The translations under genes were made by a program, and so were the position numbers. The notes beneath the pieces were generated by a model. It was not told the origin of the DNA and searched no databases. It saw only the letters and a list, made by a program, of their open reading frames with translations. Of a stretch of DNA of 64,000 bases, positions 37,747 through 46,002 are shown one piece after another. Origin of the DNA: Acidisoma silvae (lineage in GTDB: Bacteria > Pseudomonadota > Alphaproteobacteria > Acetobacterales > Acetobacteraceae); the NCBI RefSeq assembly GCF_020618775.1, contig NZ_JAESVB010000006.1, positions 1 to 64,000 on the forward strand, read 5' to 3'. Numbering within the stretch: position 1 is the stretch's first letter; each line of letters opens with the position of its first letter.

Positions 37747-37935
37747 GTGTATGTCTGTCTATGCAATGCCCTGACCGATCGTCAGGTGAAGGCCGCCGCT
37801 GAGGCGAGCAATGCGACCCGCCCGAGCGAGGTCTATGCCGCCTGTGGCTGCCGTGCCCAATGTGGCAATTGCATCAAGAAGCTTCTGCAATTGATCCGCA
37901 CCGACGAAGCCCCCGCTTCTCTCCAGGGCGCCTGA
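37747..37935 (+). CDS. bfd: Bfd, bacterioferritin-associated [2Fe-2S] ferredoxin
   Basis: A 62-residue protein that docks on bacterioferritin and passes electrons to release stored iron. The GTG at 37747 gives V(M)YVCLCNALTDRQVK, matching the usual MYVCLCNA start; GTGGAGA lies upstream. The cluster cysteines are Cys4 and Cys6 (CLC) and Cys39 and Cys42 (CGNC); two further cysteines, 33 and 35, are also present. It sits behind Fur-like sites and 140 bases before bfr on the same strand. Confidence 0.93.
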   Translation: MYVCLCNALTDRQVKAAAEASNATRPSEVYAACGCRAQCGNCIKKLLQLIRTDEAPASLQGA

Positions 37936-38075
37936 TCCGCCTGGGCTCCAAAAAACCCTTTGAATCTGCCACTTGATCCGCTGCAACCACCTAAGCGATA
38001 AGCAGCGACAGCCCGGCATCGGGTCTGCCGCCGCACGGTGTTGCGGCGAATAATCATGAAACGGTGGAGAGACCG

Positions 38076-38561
38076 ATGTTGCGCGATCCGAAAGTAGTCG
38101 AACATCTCAACACCCAGCTCACGAACGAGCTGACGGCGATCAACCAGTATTTCCTGCATGCCCGCACGCTACAGCATTGGGGCGTGACCAAGCTCGGCAA
38201 GCATGAATACGCCGAGTCCATCGAAGAGATGAAGCACGCGGATGAGCTGATCAAGCGCATCCTGTTCCTGAACGGTCTGCCGAACGTCCAGCGCCTCAAC
38301 GCCATCCAGGTCGGTGAGACGGTGGAGCAGATCCTGCAGGCCGATCTCAATATCGAGCTGAAGGCGACGCAGGACCTGCGCGAAGGCATCGCCTATTGCG
38401 AGAGCGTGCGCGACTTCGTCTCCCGCGATCTTCTGGCCGAAATTCTGGAAAACGAGGAAGAGCATCTCGACTTCCTCGAACGCCAGTTCGACCTCATCAA
38501 GCTCATCGGCCTGGAAAACTACATCCAGCTCAATTCCGCGCCGGCGCCCGAACAGGAATAA
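38076..38561 (+). CDS. bfr: Bfr, bacterioferritin
   Basis: Iron-storage 24-mer with a ferroxidase centre in each subunit and a heme between subunits. The 161-residue product starts at ATG 38076 (MLRDPKVVEHLN) with GGAGAG upstream. Visible ligands are Glu18, Glu51, His54, a later Glu near 94 and the EEEHLDFLE segment with Glu127/His130. Met52, the heme ligand, is present, so this is a heme-binding form. It pairs with bfd upstream, and a strong terminator follows. Confidence 0.96.
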   Translation: MLRDPKVVEHLNTQLTNELTAINQYFLHARTLQHWGVTKLGKHEYAESIEEMKHADELIKRILFLNGLPNVQRLNAIQVGETVEQILQADLNIELKATQDLREGIAYCESVRDFVSRDLLAEILENEEEHLDFLERQFDLIKLIGLENYIQLNSAPAPEQE

Positions 38562-38594
38562 CCTGTTTCCATCCGACGCTGACCACATAAAGAC

Positions 38595-38624
38595 GGGGCG
38601 GCACCGGCTGGTGCCGCCCCTTTT
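38595..38624 (+). terminator. Terminator after bfr
   Basis: An 11-bp stem, GGGGCGGCACC and GGTGCCGCCCC, with a GGCT loop, followed by TTTT. It also lies just beyond the stop of the convergent hydrolase gene and may serve mainly bfr. Confidence 0.88.
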
Positions 38625-38638
38625 CGTTTCAGGCCAGT

Positions 38639-39637
38639 TTACGCTTTGATGAAGGCCAGCAGATCCTTGTTGATGACCTCGGCATGGGTCGTCGCCATAC
38701 CATGCGGATAGCCGGGATAGGTCTTCAGCGTGCCGTGCTTCAGCAGCTTGATCGACAGCAGCGCGGAATCGGCGATCGGCACGATCTGGTCATCCTCGCC
38801 ATGCATGACGAAGGTCGGCACCGCGATCGTCTTCAGGTCTTCGGTGAAATCGGTCTCCGAAAAGGCCTTGATGCAGTCATAATGGGCCTTGGTGCCGCCC
38901 ATCATGCCCTGACGCCACCAATTGCGGATGACGCCTTCCGAGACCTGCGCGCCGGGGCGGTTGAAGCCGTAGAAAGGCCCGCTCGGGACATCGAGGAAGA
39001 ACTGCGCGCGATTGGCCACCTGCGCAGCACGAAATCCGTCAAAAACCTCGATCGGCAGGCCGCCCGGATTGGCTGCCGTCTTCAGCATGATGGGCGGCAC
39101 CGCGCCGATCAGCACCGCCTTGGCGACCTTGTTTTTGGTGCCGTAGAGGGCGACGTAATGCGCGACTTCGCCGCCGCCAGTGGAATGGCCGACATGGACG
39201 GCGTTTTCCAGGCCCAGATGCGTCGACAGCGTATCGACGTCAGCGGCATAGGTATCCATCTCATTGCCGGTATCGGTCTGGGTGGAGCGGCCATGGCCAC
39301 GGCGGTCATGGGCGATGACGCGATAGCCTTCGGCCAGGAAAAACATCATCTGCGCGTCCCAGTCGTCCGCGCTCAGCGGCCAGCCGTGATGGAAGACGAT
39401 CGGCTGCGCCGTCTTCGGTCCCCAATCCTTGTAGAAGATCTGCGAGCCGTCTTTGACGGTGACGAAACTGCTACCCATGGTGGAATGCCCTCCGGTGTGA
39501 TGATGCGGCGTGACAGGCGTCTTTTCGGCGGCACCGGCAGAGCCGGTCGCTGCGACGAAAGGGAGTGCCGCTGCGGCGAGGCCCAAGCCTACCTGAACCA
39601 GCCCGCGGCGCGAGGTGTCATTGTTCGAAAGTTCCAT
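38639..39637 (-). CDS. Tat-exported alpha/beta hydrolase (non-heme haloperoxidase family)
   Basis: A 332-residue hydrolase of the cofactor-free chloroperoxidase/perhydrolase type. ATG 39637 starts [27 protein letters not shown], a twin-arginine signal ending about AGAAE. A His-rich patch (TPHHHTGGH) follows. The core has [25 protein letters not shown], the nucleophile Ser in GHSTGGGE, the acid in [10 protein letters not shown] and the His in YPGYPHGM. It is divergent from an OhrR-type regulator, and the shared 178-base gap holds palindromic operator-like sites. A role in peroxide or peracid chemistry is plausible; an ester hydrolase role is also possible. Confidence 0.85.
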   Translation of the reverse strand: MELSNNDTSRRGLVQVGLGLAAAALPFVAATGSAGAAEKTPVTPHHHTGGHSTMGSSFVTVKDGSQIFYKDWGPKTAQPIVFHHGWPLSADDWDAQMMFFLAEGYRVIAHDRRGHGRSTQTDTGNEMDTYAADVDTLSTHLGLENAVHVGHSTGGGEVAHYVALYGTKNKVAKAVLIGAVPPIMLKTAANPGGLPIEVFDGFRAAQVANRAQFFLDVPSGPFYGFNRPGAQVSEGVIRNWWRQGMMGGTKAHYDCIKAFSETDFTEDLKTIAVPTFVMHGEDDQIVPIADSALLSIKLLKHGTLKTYPGYPHGMATTHAEVINKDLLAFIKA

Positions 39638-39658
39638 GACGATCGATCCTATTAATGT

Positions 39659-39677
39659 CGCGATATTCATTATCGCG
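39659..39677. promoter_or_regulatory. Operator-like inverted repeat, hydrolase side
   Basis: CGCGATA and TATCGCG face each other across a 5-base TTCAT spacer, 22-40 bases upstream of the hydrolase start. The same half-site recurs near the regulator gene. It is a plausible binding site for the divergently encoded MarR/OhrR protein. Confidence 0.5.
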
Positions 39678-39723
39678 GTAAACACTTGTTAGATCGCCTC
39701 GAAACTGCCGTCAATCCATTAAT

Positions 39724-39733
39724 TATCGCGATA
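39724..39733. promoter_or_regulatory. Operator-like palindrome, regulator side
   Basis: The perfect 10-base palindrome TATCGCGATA lies about 83 bases before the OhrR-type gene and repeats the half-site found at 39659-39677. This fits autoregulation together with control of the divergent hydrolase gene. Confidence 0.45.
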
Positions 39734-39815
39734 TGTATTTTTATGGTATAAGTCTGATATTGCATGCCATACGGCCATGCACCTGTCCTGATTCCAAGAC
39801 TTAGAGGGCCTGCCC

Positions 39816-40265
39816 GTGCCTGCTCCGCTCAACGACCAGATTTGCTACACGCTTTATGCCACCAGCATGGCCGTCACCCGGCTGTACAAGCCGATGCTGG
39901 ACGCTATGGGCATCACCTATCCGCAGTATCTGGTGCTGAACGCTTTGAACGAGACGGACGGGCAGAGCATCGGCAGCATTGCCGAAGTGCTGTCCCTGGA
40001 ATCGAGCACCGTCACGCCTCTGGTGAAGCGGCTGGAACAGGCCGGGCTGGTGACACGGCAGCGCAGTCGCGAGGATGAGCGGCTTGTCCAGGTTTCGCTG
40101 ACGGAGGCCGGCCGCGCGCGGCTGACGGACAGCAATTGCCTGAACGTCGCGCTGCTACAGAGATCAGGCATGACCTTCCCGGAGATCAATGCCCTGAACC
40201 GCGAGTTGCAAGCCCTGCGGGACATTCTGGTCGAAGGTCAGGCTGCCACTAAGGAGGGGGAGTAG
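39816..40265 (+). CDS. OhrR-type MarR-family regulator
   Basis: The 149-residue winged-helix protein starts at GTG 39816. LNDQICYTLYATSMAVTRLYKPML closely follows the OhrR N-terminus, with Cys10 in the place of the peroxide-sensing cysteine. The DNA-binding part is QSIGSIAEVLSLESSTVTPLVKRLEQAGLVTR followed by the wing RSREDERLVQVSLT. OhrR repressors are released by organic hydroperoxides. The usual target, ohr, is absent here; a Tat-exported hydrolase is divergent instead. A TTG-started antitoxin-like gene begins at the base after its stop. Confidence 0.85.
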   Translation: MPAPLNDQICYTLYATSMAVTRLYKPMLDAMGITYPQYLVLNALNETDGQSIGSIAEVLSLESSTVTPLVKRLEQAGLVTRQRSREDERLVQVSLTEAGRARLTDSNCLNVALLQRSGMTFPEINALNRELQALRDILVEGQAATKEGE

Positions 40266-40484
40266 TTGTCCAAGGTAACTAACCTAGCCCTGCCTGACGC
40301 TCTGCTGGTGGAAGCGCGCGCATTGGGTCTCGATGCCGCGCAAATCTGCGAACGCGTATTGCGCAATGAGATTGCCTTAGTCCGCACCGCCCAGTGGCGT
40401 GAAGACCATCGGCAAGCGCTTATGTCGTCAAACGATTATGTCGAACACAATGGTCTGCCTTTGGAGGAGTTTCGGCAGTTTTAA
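40266..40484 (+). CDS. CcdA-type antitoxin, no toxin partner seen
   Basis: A 72-residue product starting at TTG directly after the ohrR-type stop codon; AAGGAGGGGG immediately upstream is a strong ribosome site. The sequence KVTNLALPDALLVEARALGLDAAQICERVLRNEI is a ribbon-helix-helix N-terminus of the CcdA family. The tail (SSNDYVEHNGLPLEEFRQF) matches the toxin-binding C-terminus pattern ending in LxxFRxF. No CcdB-like gene follows: 85 bases later a convergent deacetylase gene ends. It could be a relic, a solitary antitoxin or a regulator. Confidence 0.8.
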   Translation: MSKVTNLALPDALLVEARALGLDAAQICERVLRNEIALVRTAQWREDHRQALMSSNDYVEHNGLPLEEFRQF

Positions 40485-40506
40485 CGCGTTCCAGTTTTCA
40501 TTGAAG

Positions 40507-40540
40507 CAGCGTCATCTCCGCGCAAGCGGGGATAACGCTG
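40507..40540. repeat. REP-like palindrome
   Basis: CAGCGT...CCGC-GCAA-GCGGG...ACGCTG forms an imperfect hairpin in the 84-base gap between the CcdA-type gene and the convergent deacetylase gene. It belongs to the GTCAT-type palindromes seen elsewhere in the window and may also act as a terminator. Confidence 0.6.
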
Positions 40541-40568
40541 ATGCGATTTCGATCCAGTACGAACGACG

Positions 40569-41672
40569 CTAACCCGGAATTTCCGGGATCAGCGCCGCGA
40601 CCTCGTCCAGAATGGCCGACTGCCAGGGCTGCAATTCCTGCCCGCCCATGCTGGCGAAATGCACGAACGGATCGGGCGTCGCCGGTAGTTCGGCCAGCGT
40701 CTCCATCACCGCCAGACCGCACCAGGGCGCATAGGCCGGCGAATAGCCGCCCTCATGGCTGAACATCAGACGGCCGCCGCAAAGCGCGTTCGCTGCCTGC
40801 ACCATGCGGGCCGTCATTTCCCGATAGGTTTCCGTCACCAGCATCTGCCGGCCCAGCGGGTCCATGGCACAGCCATCGAAGCCCGAGGGCACGATGATCA
40901 TCTCGGGCTTGTACTGCGCCAGCGCCGGCAGTACCACGCGGTCGAAAGCGGCCAGATAGGCGCCATGGCCGGAGCCAGGCGGCAGCGGAATATTGATATT
41001 GGCGCCGAAGCCGGCCCCTGCCCCGCGCTCGCCGATCGCGCCGGAGTCGCGCGGGTAGTTACGATCCTGATGCAGCGAAATCGTCAGCACGCCGGGGTCA
41101 TCGTAATAGATGGCCTGCGCGCCATTGCCGTGATGCACGTCCCAATCGACCGTCGCGATGCGCGTGACGCCATAGGTCTTGCGAAGATGCTCGATGGCGA
41201 TCGGCACATTGGCCAGCAGGCAGAAACCGCGTCCGCGATCACGCTCGGCATGATGGCCGGGCGGGCGCACCAGCGCATAGGCCTGATCAAGCTCGCGGGT
41301 CCAAACCTTGTCGGCCGCCTCGATGCAGCCGCCGGCCGAGAGCAGCGCGATTTCCCAGGAATCCTTGCCGATGGGGGCGAGCTCGCCGCCGTCGCCGAAT
41401 CCCAGCGCGCTCATCGCCTTCACCCGCTCGATATAGTCGGGCGTATGAATGCGCAGGACTTCTTCCTCCGTCGCGGCGCGCGGCTTGATGGTGGTGAGGT
41501 GATCCAGCACGCCGGTCACGTCCAGCAGGTTGCGCATACGGCGCTTGGCGGCCGGATTCTCGATATGGATATCGGGTTCCAGAAAACCGCCGGCCGGCAT
41601 GGAGCCCGCCGCCATGCCGGTATTGTGCCACATATAGCGTTCGTGCCAGACGAAACCGATCTTCTTGGCCAT
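40569..41672 (-). CDS. HDAC-family amidohydrolase (acetylpolyamine/acetoin utilisation type)
   Basis: A 367-residue zinc deacetylase. The zinc ligands are Asp178 and His180 in TVDWDVHHGNG and Asp266 in VPSGFDGCAMDPLG; the catalytic His pair is His140-His141 in RPPGHHAERDRG. This class II HDAC-like type in bacteria acts on acetylated small molecules such as polyamines or on acyl-lysine. Its start shares a base with the stop of the GMC oxidoreductase gene (TAATG), so it is the last gene of a four-gene operon with a symporter. A catabolic deacylase for an imported compound is therefore plausible. Confidence 0.85.
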   Translation of the reverse strand: MAKKIGFVWHERYMWHNTGMAAGSMPAGGFLEPDIHIENPAAKRRMRNLLDVTGVLDHLTTIKPRAATEEEVLRIHTPDYIERVKAMSALGFGDGGELAPIGKDSWEIALLSAGGCIEAADKVWTRELDQAYALVRPPGHHAERDRGRGFCLLANVPIAIEHLRKTYGVTRIATVDWDVHHGNGAQAIYYDDPGVLTISLHQDRNYPRDSGAIGERGAGAGFGANINIPLPPGSGHGAYLAAFDRVVLPALAQYKPEMIIVPSGFDGCAMDPLGRQMLVTETYREMTARMVQAANALCGGRLMFSHEGGYSPAYAPWCGLAVMETLAELPATPDPFVHFASMGGQELQPWQSAILDEVAALIPEIPG

Positions 41673-43279
41673 TACGCGGCTGCCTTCTCTAACCCTGGTG
41701 CAGCACCCATGAAGATCGCGGCGCGCTCGGCCACCATGATCGTGGGTGCATTGGTATTCCCGGAAATCATATTCGGGAAGACGCTTGCGTCTGCAACCCT
41801 CAACCCCTCAATGCCGTGAACGCGAAGCTTTGGGTCCACCACCGCACCGGCATCCACGCCCATGCGGCAGGTACTGGTTGGATGGTACAGCGTCGTGCAT
41901 TGCCCACGGATAAACTCGCCGATCGCCTCATCCGTCACCGCTTCCGCGCTCGGCGTCATCTCATGCGCGATCAGCTCCGCCAGAGGCGACTGTGCGGCAA
42001 TGCGGCGGTTGAGCTTCACGCCGGCGATCATCGTTGCCAGATCATAGCCGGAAGGATCGGAGGAGAAGTATTTCGGATCGAGGCTTGGGTATTCCAGCGG
42101 ATCGGCCGAGCGCAGGCGCAATTCGCCGTTGCTCTTCGGGCGCTGCAAGGTTGCATGAAGCGTGATGCCGGGACCGGAGGCCATATAGCGCGCATGATCG
42201 CGATGGCCGGAGATGACGCCATACAGCTGAATATCGGGTTCCGCGACATCCGGCGCCGTTTTCACGAAACCGCCGGCCGCGACCCAGATGGAGGACAAGG
42301 GCCCCTGTTTCGTTGCCAGCCACTCTTCCGTTGCGGCATCAAGTTCGGCGCCCGTCATGCCGCCGATTCCGATCTTGTCGCGCGCGGCGAAGCTGATCGG
42401 GATATTGATGTGGTCACGCAAGGTCTTGCCGACACCCGGCAGATTATGGACGGAAGCGACACCGACTTCGGCCAGTTCATCGGCCGGGCCGATGCCCGAC
42501 AGCAGCAGCAATTGCGCCGAGCCGATGGCGCCGGCAGAAAGCACGACCTCATCGGCATAGATCGTTTCCGGCACGCCACGATCCAGAATGGTGACACCCT
42601 TGGCGCGGCCGTTTTCGATCAGGATGCGCGTGGTGGTGACACCGGTGCGCAGCGTGAGATTGGGCCGGTCCAGCGCCGGGCGCAGATAGGCCTTGCCGGT
42701 GCCGAAACGCTCGCCGTCCTTCACGGTCTGCTGGAACCAGCCGACCCCTTCCTGAACCGCGCTGTTGAAATCGGTATTGTTCGGGAAACCGGCCGCCTGC
42801 GCCGCCTGGTGCCATAGCACTTCATGCGGATCGACATAGGCAGGATCGGAAATCGTCAGTTCCCCGCCCGCGCTATGCAAAGGCGCATTGCCGAGGCGGA
42901 GATTGCTTTCCGATTTGAGAAAGACCGGCAGCACGTCCTGCCAGCCCCAGCCGGCGCAGCCTTCGGCCGCCCAGCCGTCATAGTCGGACGGCAGGCCACG
43001 GATATAGATCATGGCGTTCAGCGCGCCCGATCCGCCGACCATCTTGCCGCGCGGCCAATAGATGCGACGTCCCCGGCAGCCGGCTTGCGGCTCGGTATGA
43101 TAGCCCCAATCGACATTGGTATTGAACATGGCCGGCCAGTTGGCCGGAATATCGGAATTGAGCGGCGCGGCACGCCCTGCTTCCAACAGCAGGACGCGCC
43201 GGACGGGATCGGCCGAAAGGCGGTTCGCGAGCACGCAACCGGCAGAACCGGCGCCCACGATAATGGTGTCAAAGCTCAT
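41672..43279 (-). CDS. GMC family FAD-dependent oxidoreductase (choline dehydrogenase-like)
   Basis: A 535-residue flavoprotein that probably oxidises an alcohol. The FAD site is IVGAGSAGCVLANRLS at the N-terminus. GSGALNAMIYIRG is the first GMC signature, and GAIGSAQLLLLSGIGP the second. The C-terminal active site has CTTLYHPTSTCRMG with the catalytic His, and later NAPTIMVAERAA. No signal peptide is seen. It overlaps the small membrane-protein gene upstream by ATGA and the deacetylase gene downstream by one base. Confidence 0.92.
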   Translation of the reverse strand: MSFDTIIVGAGSAGCVLANRLSADPVRRVLLLEAGRAAPLNSDIPANWPAMFNTNVDWGYHTEPQAGCRGRRIYWPRGKMVGGSGALNAMIYIRGLPSDYDGWAAEGCAGWGWQDVLPVFLKSESNLRLGNAPLHSAGGELTISDPAYVDPHEVLWHQAAQAAGFPNNTDFNSAVQEGVGWFQQTVKDGERFGTGKAYLRPALDRPNLTLRTGVTTTRILIENGRAKGVTILDRGVPETIYADEVVLSAGAIGSAQLLLLSGIGPADELAEVGVASVHNLPGVGKTLRDHINIPISFAARDKIGIGGMTGAELDAATEEWLATKQGPLSSIWVAAGGFVKTAPDVAEPDIQLYGVISGHRDHARYMASGPGITLHATLQRPKSNGELRLRSADPLEYPSLDPKYFSSDPSGYDLATMIAGVKLNRRIAAQSPLAELIAHEMTPSAEAVTDEAIGEFIRGQCTTLYHPTSTCRMGVDAGAVVDPKLRVHGIEGLRVADASVFPNMISGNTNAPTIMVAERAAIFMGAAPGLEKAAA

Positions 43280-43509
43280 GGCGTGGAGACCCGGAAGGCT
43301 CCCCGCTTTTCGTCATCGATATAAGCGGCGATGAGGCTGCCGCAGATGAAGGCCGTCAGCACAACAAAATAGACGATGGAACAGGGAATGCCGGCAATCA
43401 GTGGCGTCGGCCCGCCCGCTATCCAATAGACGGGCGGAAAGAGAGCCAGCACGGCATCAAGCACGAACCAGATACTCACGAAGCTGGAGCGCGGTGTCAC
43501 GGAAACCAT
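43276..43509 (-). CDS. Small two-span membrane protein, DUF3311-like symporter partner
   Basis: A 77-residue protein starting at 43509. It has two hydrophobic spans, FVLDAVLALFPPVYWIAG and IVYFVVLTAFICGSLIAAYI, with GTP-LIAGIP between them. The size, the PPxY-x-G-x-P-x-x-x-G-x-P pattern and the position next to a sodium/solute symporter fit DUF3311-type small subunits. The similarity is from recall of the family shape. The gene lies between the symporter (31 bases upstream) and the GMC gene (ATGA overlap). Confidence 0.65.
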   Translation of the reverse strand: MVSVTPRSSFVSIWFVLDAVLALFPPVYWIAGGPTPLIAGIPCSIVYFVVLTAFICGSLIAAYIDDEKRGAFRVSTP

Positions 43510-43540
43510 GGCTTTGCCTTTCTGCTTCTGTCCGTGCCGA

Positions 43541-45058
43541 TCAAGCGCGGCGGGGTTTGAGGGCCAGCGCGCTGACAGCGCCGGCCGAGGGTGTGCGGGT
43601 CGATGTGAGGTCGAACAAGCCATCGACGCGCGTCGCCTCGGCGGCCGAGACCGGCAGAAGATAGGCGCAGGCCGCATAGACCAGGAAGTTGATGACGAGC
43701 GCGATGACGCCCGATGTCAGACCCCAGGCCCAGCCGATGCTGGTCGGGTAGAGGCTTTGCAGAATGATCGCCGCCGCGAAGCCGATGACCACGCCACCGA
43801 TGGCGCCCGCCTTATTGCCGCGCTTCCAGAAGACGCCGAGATATTGCGGCACCGCCAACTGGATGATGCCCTGATAGGAGAGAATCGCCAGCATGAAGAG
43901 ATGCGGAATCTGAATGGTGGAGAGCCAGGCGGCGATGATGGTGACGACGCCCATGCCGACCTTGGCGACGATGACCGACTGCTTGTGGTTCAAAGGCTTG
44001 TAGACGCCGACGATATCATTGGCGATCTGCGCGCCGGAGGCCTGAATGCCGCCGTCGACATTGCCCATGGTCGCCGCCAGCACGACGACACCGCCGAGGC
44101 CCAGCAGGAAAGGTCCGCCCGCCATCTGGCAGACAGTGAACCACATCGCTTCCGGCGCCTTGGCGACTTCCGGCAGGAAGCTCGCCAGCAGGCCGAGAAT
44201 GACGAGACCGCCGGCAAAGAGGAAAGACAGCGGCGCGCCGAAGGCACCCGCGCGCTGCACGCTCCGCACGCTATTGGCCGTGTAGAGACGGATGAAGATG
44301 GAGGGCCAACACCAGCCGCCGAGTGCGCCGGAGAAGATGATGGCGAAGACGTAAAGCGGGCCGACGCCCGACCCCAGGCCCGGCAGCGTCACCTGCGCCG
44401 CCGGCAGCTTCGCGAGGCTGAAGCCATGGCCGAAGGCGAGCCAGATGATCAGGCCGATGATGATGATGGTGCCGCCGATATAGGCGGCCACGCCTTGCAG
44501 CATGTCGGACAGAATGACGCCGCGCATGCCCATGCGGATGGTCCAGAACTGGCGGACAACCATCAGCAGCACGCCGGCGATGACGGCTTCCGTCGCGCCC
44601 AGCTTGCCGAAAGACAGGGCCTGGAAGAGATCGCCCAATCCCTTAAAGCCCAGGATCAGCCAGGGGATTCCGGAAATGATGCCGACGATGGCGCCGATCA
44701 CCGACATGCCGTGCGAGTTATACCGCAGTGCAAAAAGATCCGGCTGCGTCTTGAGGTCAAACAGCTTGCCCCAGACCCAGACACGTTCGGCCATGACATA
44801 CATCAGCACGACGGTGAGAAGGCTGTAGACGAGGAAATAGAAGGAAATCACGCCGCCGCTGGCGGCGAGCCCCGTAATGGCCAGAAAGATGCCGCCCGGC
44901 CACCAGGTATTGAGGAATGACATCGCCTGGTAGAACGGCCCGAAAGAGCGGTTCGCGACCGCATAATCGGTGAAGGATTTGTCAGAGACATGGGCCATCT
45001 GAAGAACGATGATGACCGCGACGCAAAACAACGCAACCAAGCCAAATGTGATGATCAT
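43541..45058 (-). CDS. Sodium/solute symporter (SSS family)
   Basis: A 505-residue polytopic protein with about 13 membrane spans. Features of the SSS family include YAVANRSFGPFYQAMSFLNTWWPGGIFLAITG near the first spans, GIPWLILGFKGLG and LGLGGVVVLAATMGNVDGGIQASGAQIANDI. It is the first gene of the minus-strand operon with a small membrane partner, the GMC oxidoreductase and the deacetylase. The substrate cannot be assigned; an amino-alcohol, polyamine derivative or organic acid would fit the neighbours. Confidence 0.9.
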   Translation of the reverse strand: MIITFGLVALFCVAVIIVLQMAHVSDKSFTDYAVANRSFGPFYQAMSFLNTWWPGGIFLAITGLAASGGVISFYFLVYSLLTVVLMYVMAERVWVWGKLFDLKTQPDLFALRYNSHGMSVIGAIVGIISGIPWLILGFKGLGDLFQALSFGKLGATEAVIAGVLLMVVRQFWTIRMGMRGVILSDMLQGVAAYIGGTIIIIGLIIWLAFGHGFSLAKLPAAQVTLPGLGSGVGPLYVFAIIFSGALGGWCWPSIFIRLYTANSVRSVQRAGAFGAPLSFLFAGGLVILGLLASFLPEVAKAPEAMWFTVCQMAGGPFLLGLGGVVVLAATMGNVDGGIQASGAQIANDIVGVYKPLNHKQSVIVAKVGMGVVTIIAAWLSTIQIPHLFMLAILSYQGIIQLAVPQYLGVFWKRGNKAGAIGGVVIGFAAAIILQSLYPTSIGWAWGLTSGVIALVINFLVYAACAYLLPVSAAEATRVDGLFDLTSTRTPSAGAVSALALKPRRA

Positions 45059-45144
45059 GGTGCCGCCATTGCTGGAAGTGATGACGCAATGATTTCAGCC
45101 TAACACATCACCGAACCGTTACAAGATGGAGACGCTCCCTTATC

Positions 45145-45258
45145 GTCACCCGCGGACTTGTTCCGCGGGTCTACCCATTGCGGCGCCCAAACGCCGTCCG
45201 GGTGCCGCAATGGGTAGATGCCCGGCATAAGGCGCGGCTGGCTAAGCCGGGCATGACG
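45145..45258. repeat. Composite palindromic repeat
   Basis: Three nested or tandem hairpins between GTCAC and ATGACG: a 9-bp stem ACCCGCGGA/TCCGCGGGT (45148-45170), a perfect 14-bp stem starting CTACCCATTG and ending CAATGGGTAG (45171-45217), and a 9-bp stem ATGCCCGGC/GCCGGGCAT (45218-45254). It fills most of the gap between the symporter and the ABC transporter operon. No coding signal is seen. Confidence 0.7.
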
Positions 45259-45300
45259 CAACCAATAGCGTTTCCGCCTCTTCCCGACAGCGTCTTGCCG

Positions 45301-46002
45301 TCACACCATGCCGACGAATTCCTCCATCATGGCACGGTCTTTGGCCACATGCGGCGGCACTTCCCGGATGATGAGGCCTTTTTGCAGAATCAGCACGCGT
45401 TCCGAGAGAGACGTAATAAAGTTCAGATTCTGCTCCACCAGCAGAATCGTCAGCCCCTTTTCGCGTCCGATCTTTTGCAGGGTGTCGATCATCTCCTCGA
45501 TGATGGAGGGCTGAATGCCTTCCGTCGGTTCATCGAGCAGAATGAATTTCGGGCCGCCGCAAAGGCAGCGGGCGAGCGCCAGCAATTGCTGCTCGCCGCC
45601 CGACAGCGCGCCGCCCGGACGCTCCAGCAGGCGTTCCAGGCGCGGGAAATCCGCGAGGATCGAGTCGATGGTCGGCTTTTCCGCCTGCTTCGCCAGCAGG
45701 CAGCCCATGCGCAGGTTTTCATAGACGCTGAGGCTGGAAAAGATTTCGCGGCCCTGCGGCACATAGCCTATCCCCATGCGCGCGCGCGCCGTGGGCGACA
45801 GGCCCTTGAGGCTTTTGCCGTCGAACGCAATATCGCCACCGGTCATGGGCAGATAGCCCATCAGCGTGCGCAGCAGCGTCGACTTGCCCATGCCGTTATG
45901 GCCGAGGATGCCGACGAATTCGCCATCCTTCACCGACAGGTTGATGCCGGCCAGGATGGGAATGCGGCCGTAGCCGGAGCGGAGATCCGTGACGTTCAAC
46001 AT
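45301..46002 (-). CDS. urtE: UrtE/LivF-type ABC transporter ATPase
   Basis: The 233-residue ATPase has Walker A GILGHNGMGKSTLL, the signature LSGGEQQLLALARCL and Walker B FILLDEPTEGIQPSII. The PTARARMGIGYVPQGREIF segment is typical of the UrtE/LivF branch. It is the fifth gene of a five-gene importer in the order of urtABCDE and abuts the upstream ATPase gene with a one-base overlap. The symbol follows gene order; the substrate may be a short amide rather than urea. Confidence 0.85.
   Translation of the reverse strand: MLNVTDLRSGYGRIPILAGINLSVKDGEFVGILGHNGMGKSTLLRTLMGYLPMTGGDIAFDGKSLKGLSPTARARMGIGYVPQGREIFSSLSVYENLRMGCLLAKQAEKPTIDSILADFPRLERLLERPGGALSGGEQQLLALARCLCGGPKFILLDEPTEGIQPSIIEEMIDTLQKIGREKGLTILLVEQNLNFITSLSERVLILQKGLIIREVPPHVAKDRAMMEEFVGMV

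Noticed and set aside
43508-44920. 470-residue plus-strand open frame rich in Asp, Arg and His
   Set aside because: It is antisense to the symporter gene; its composition reflects reverse reading of hydrophobic codons.
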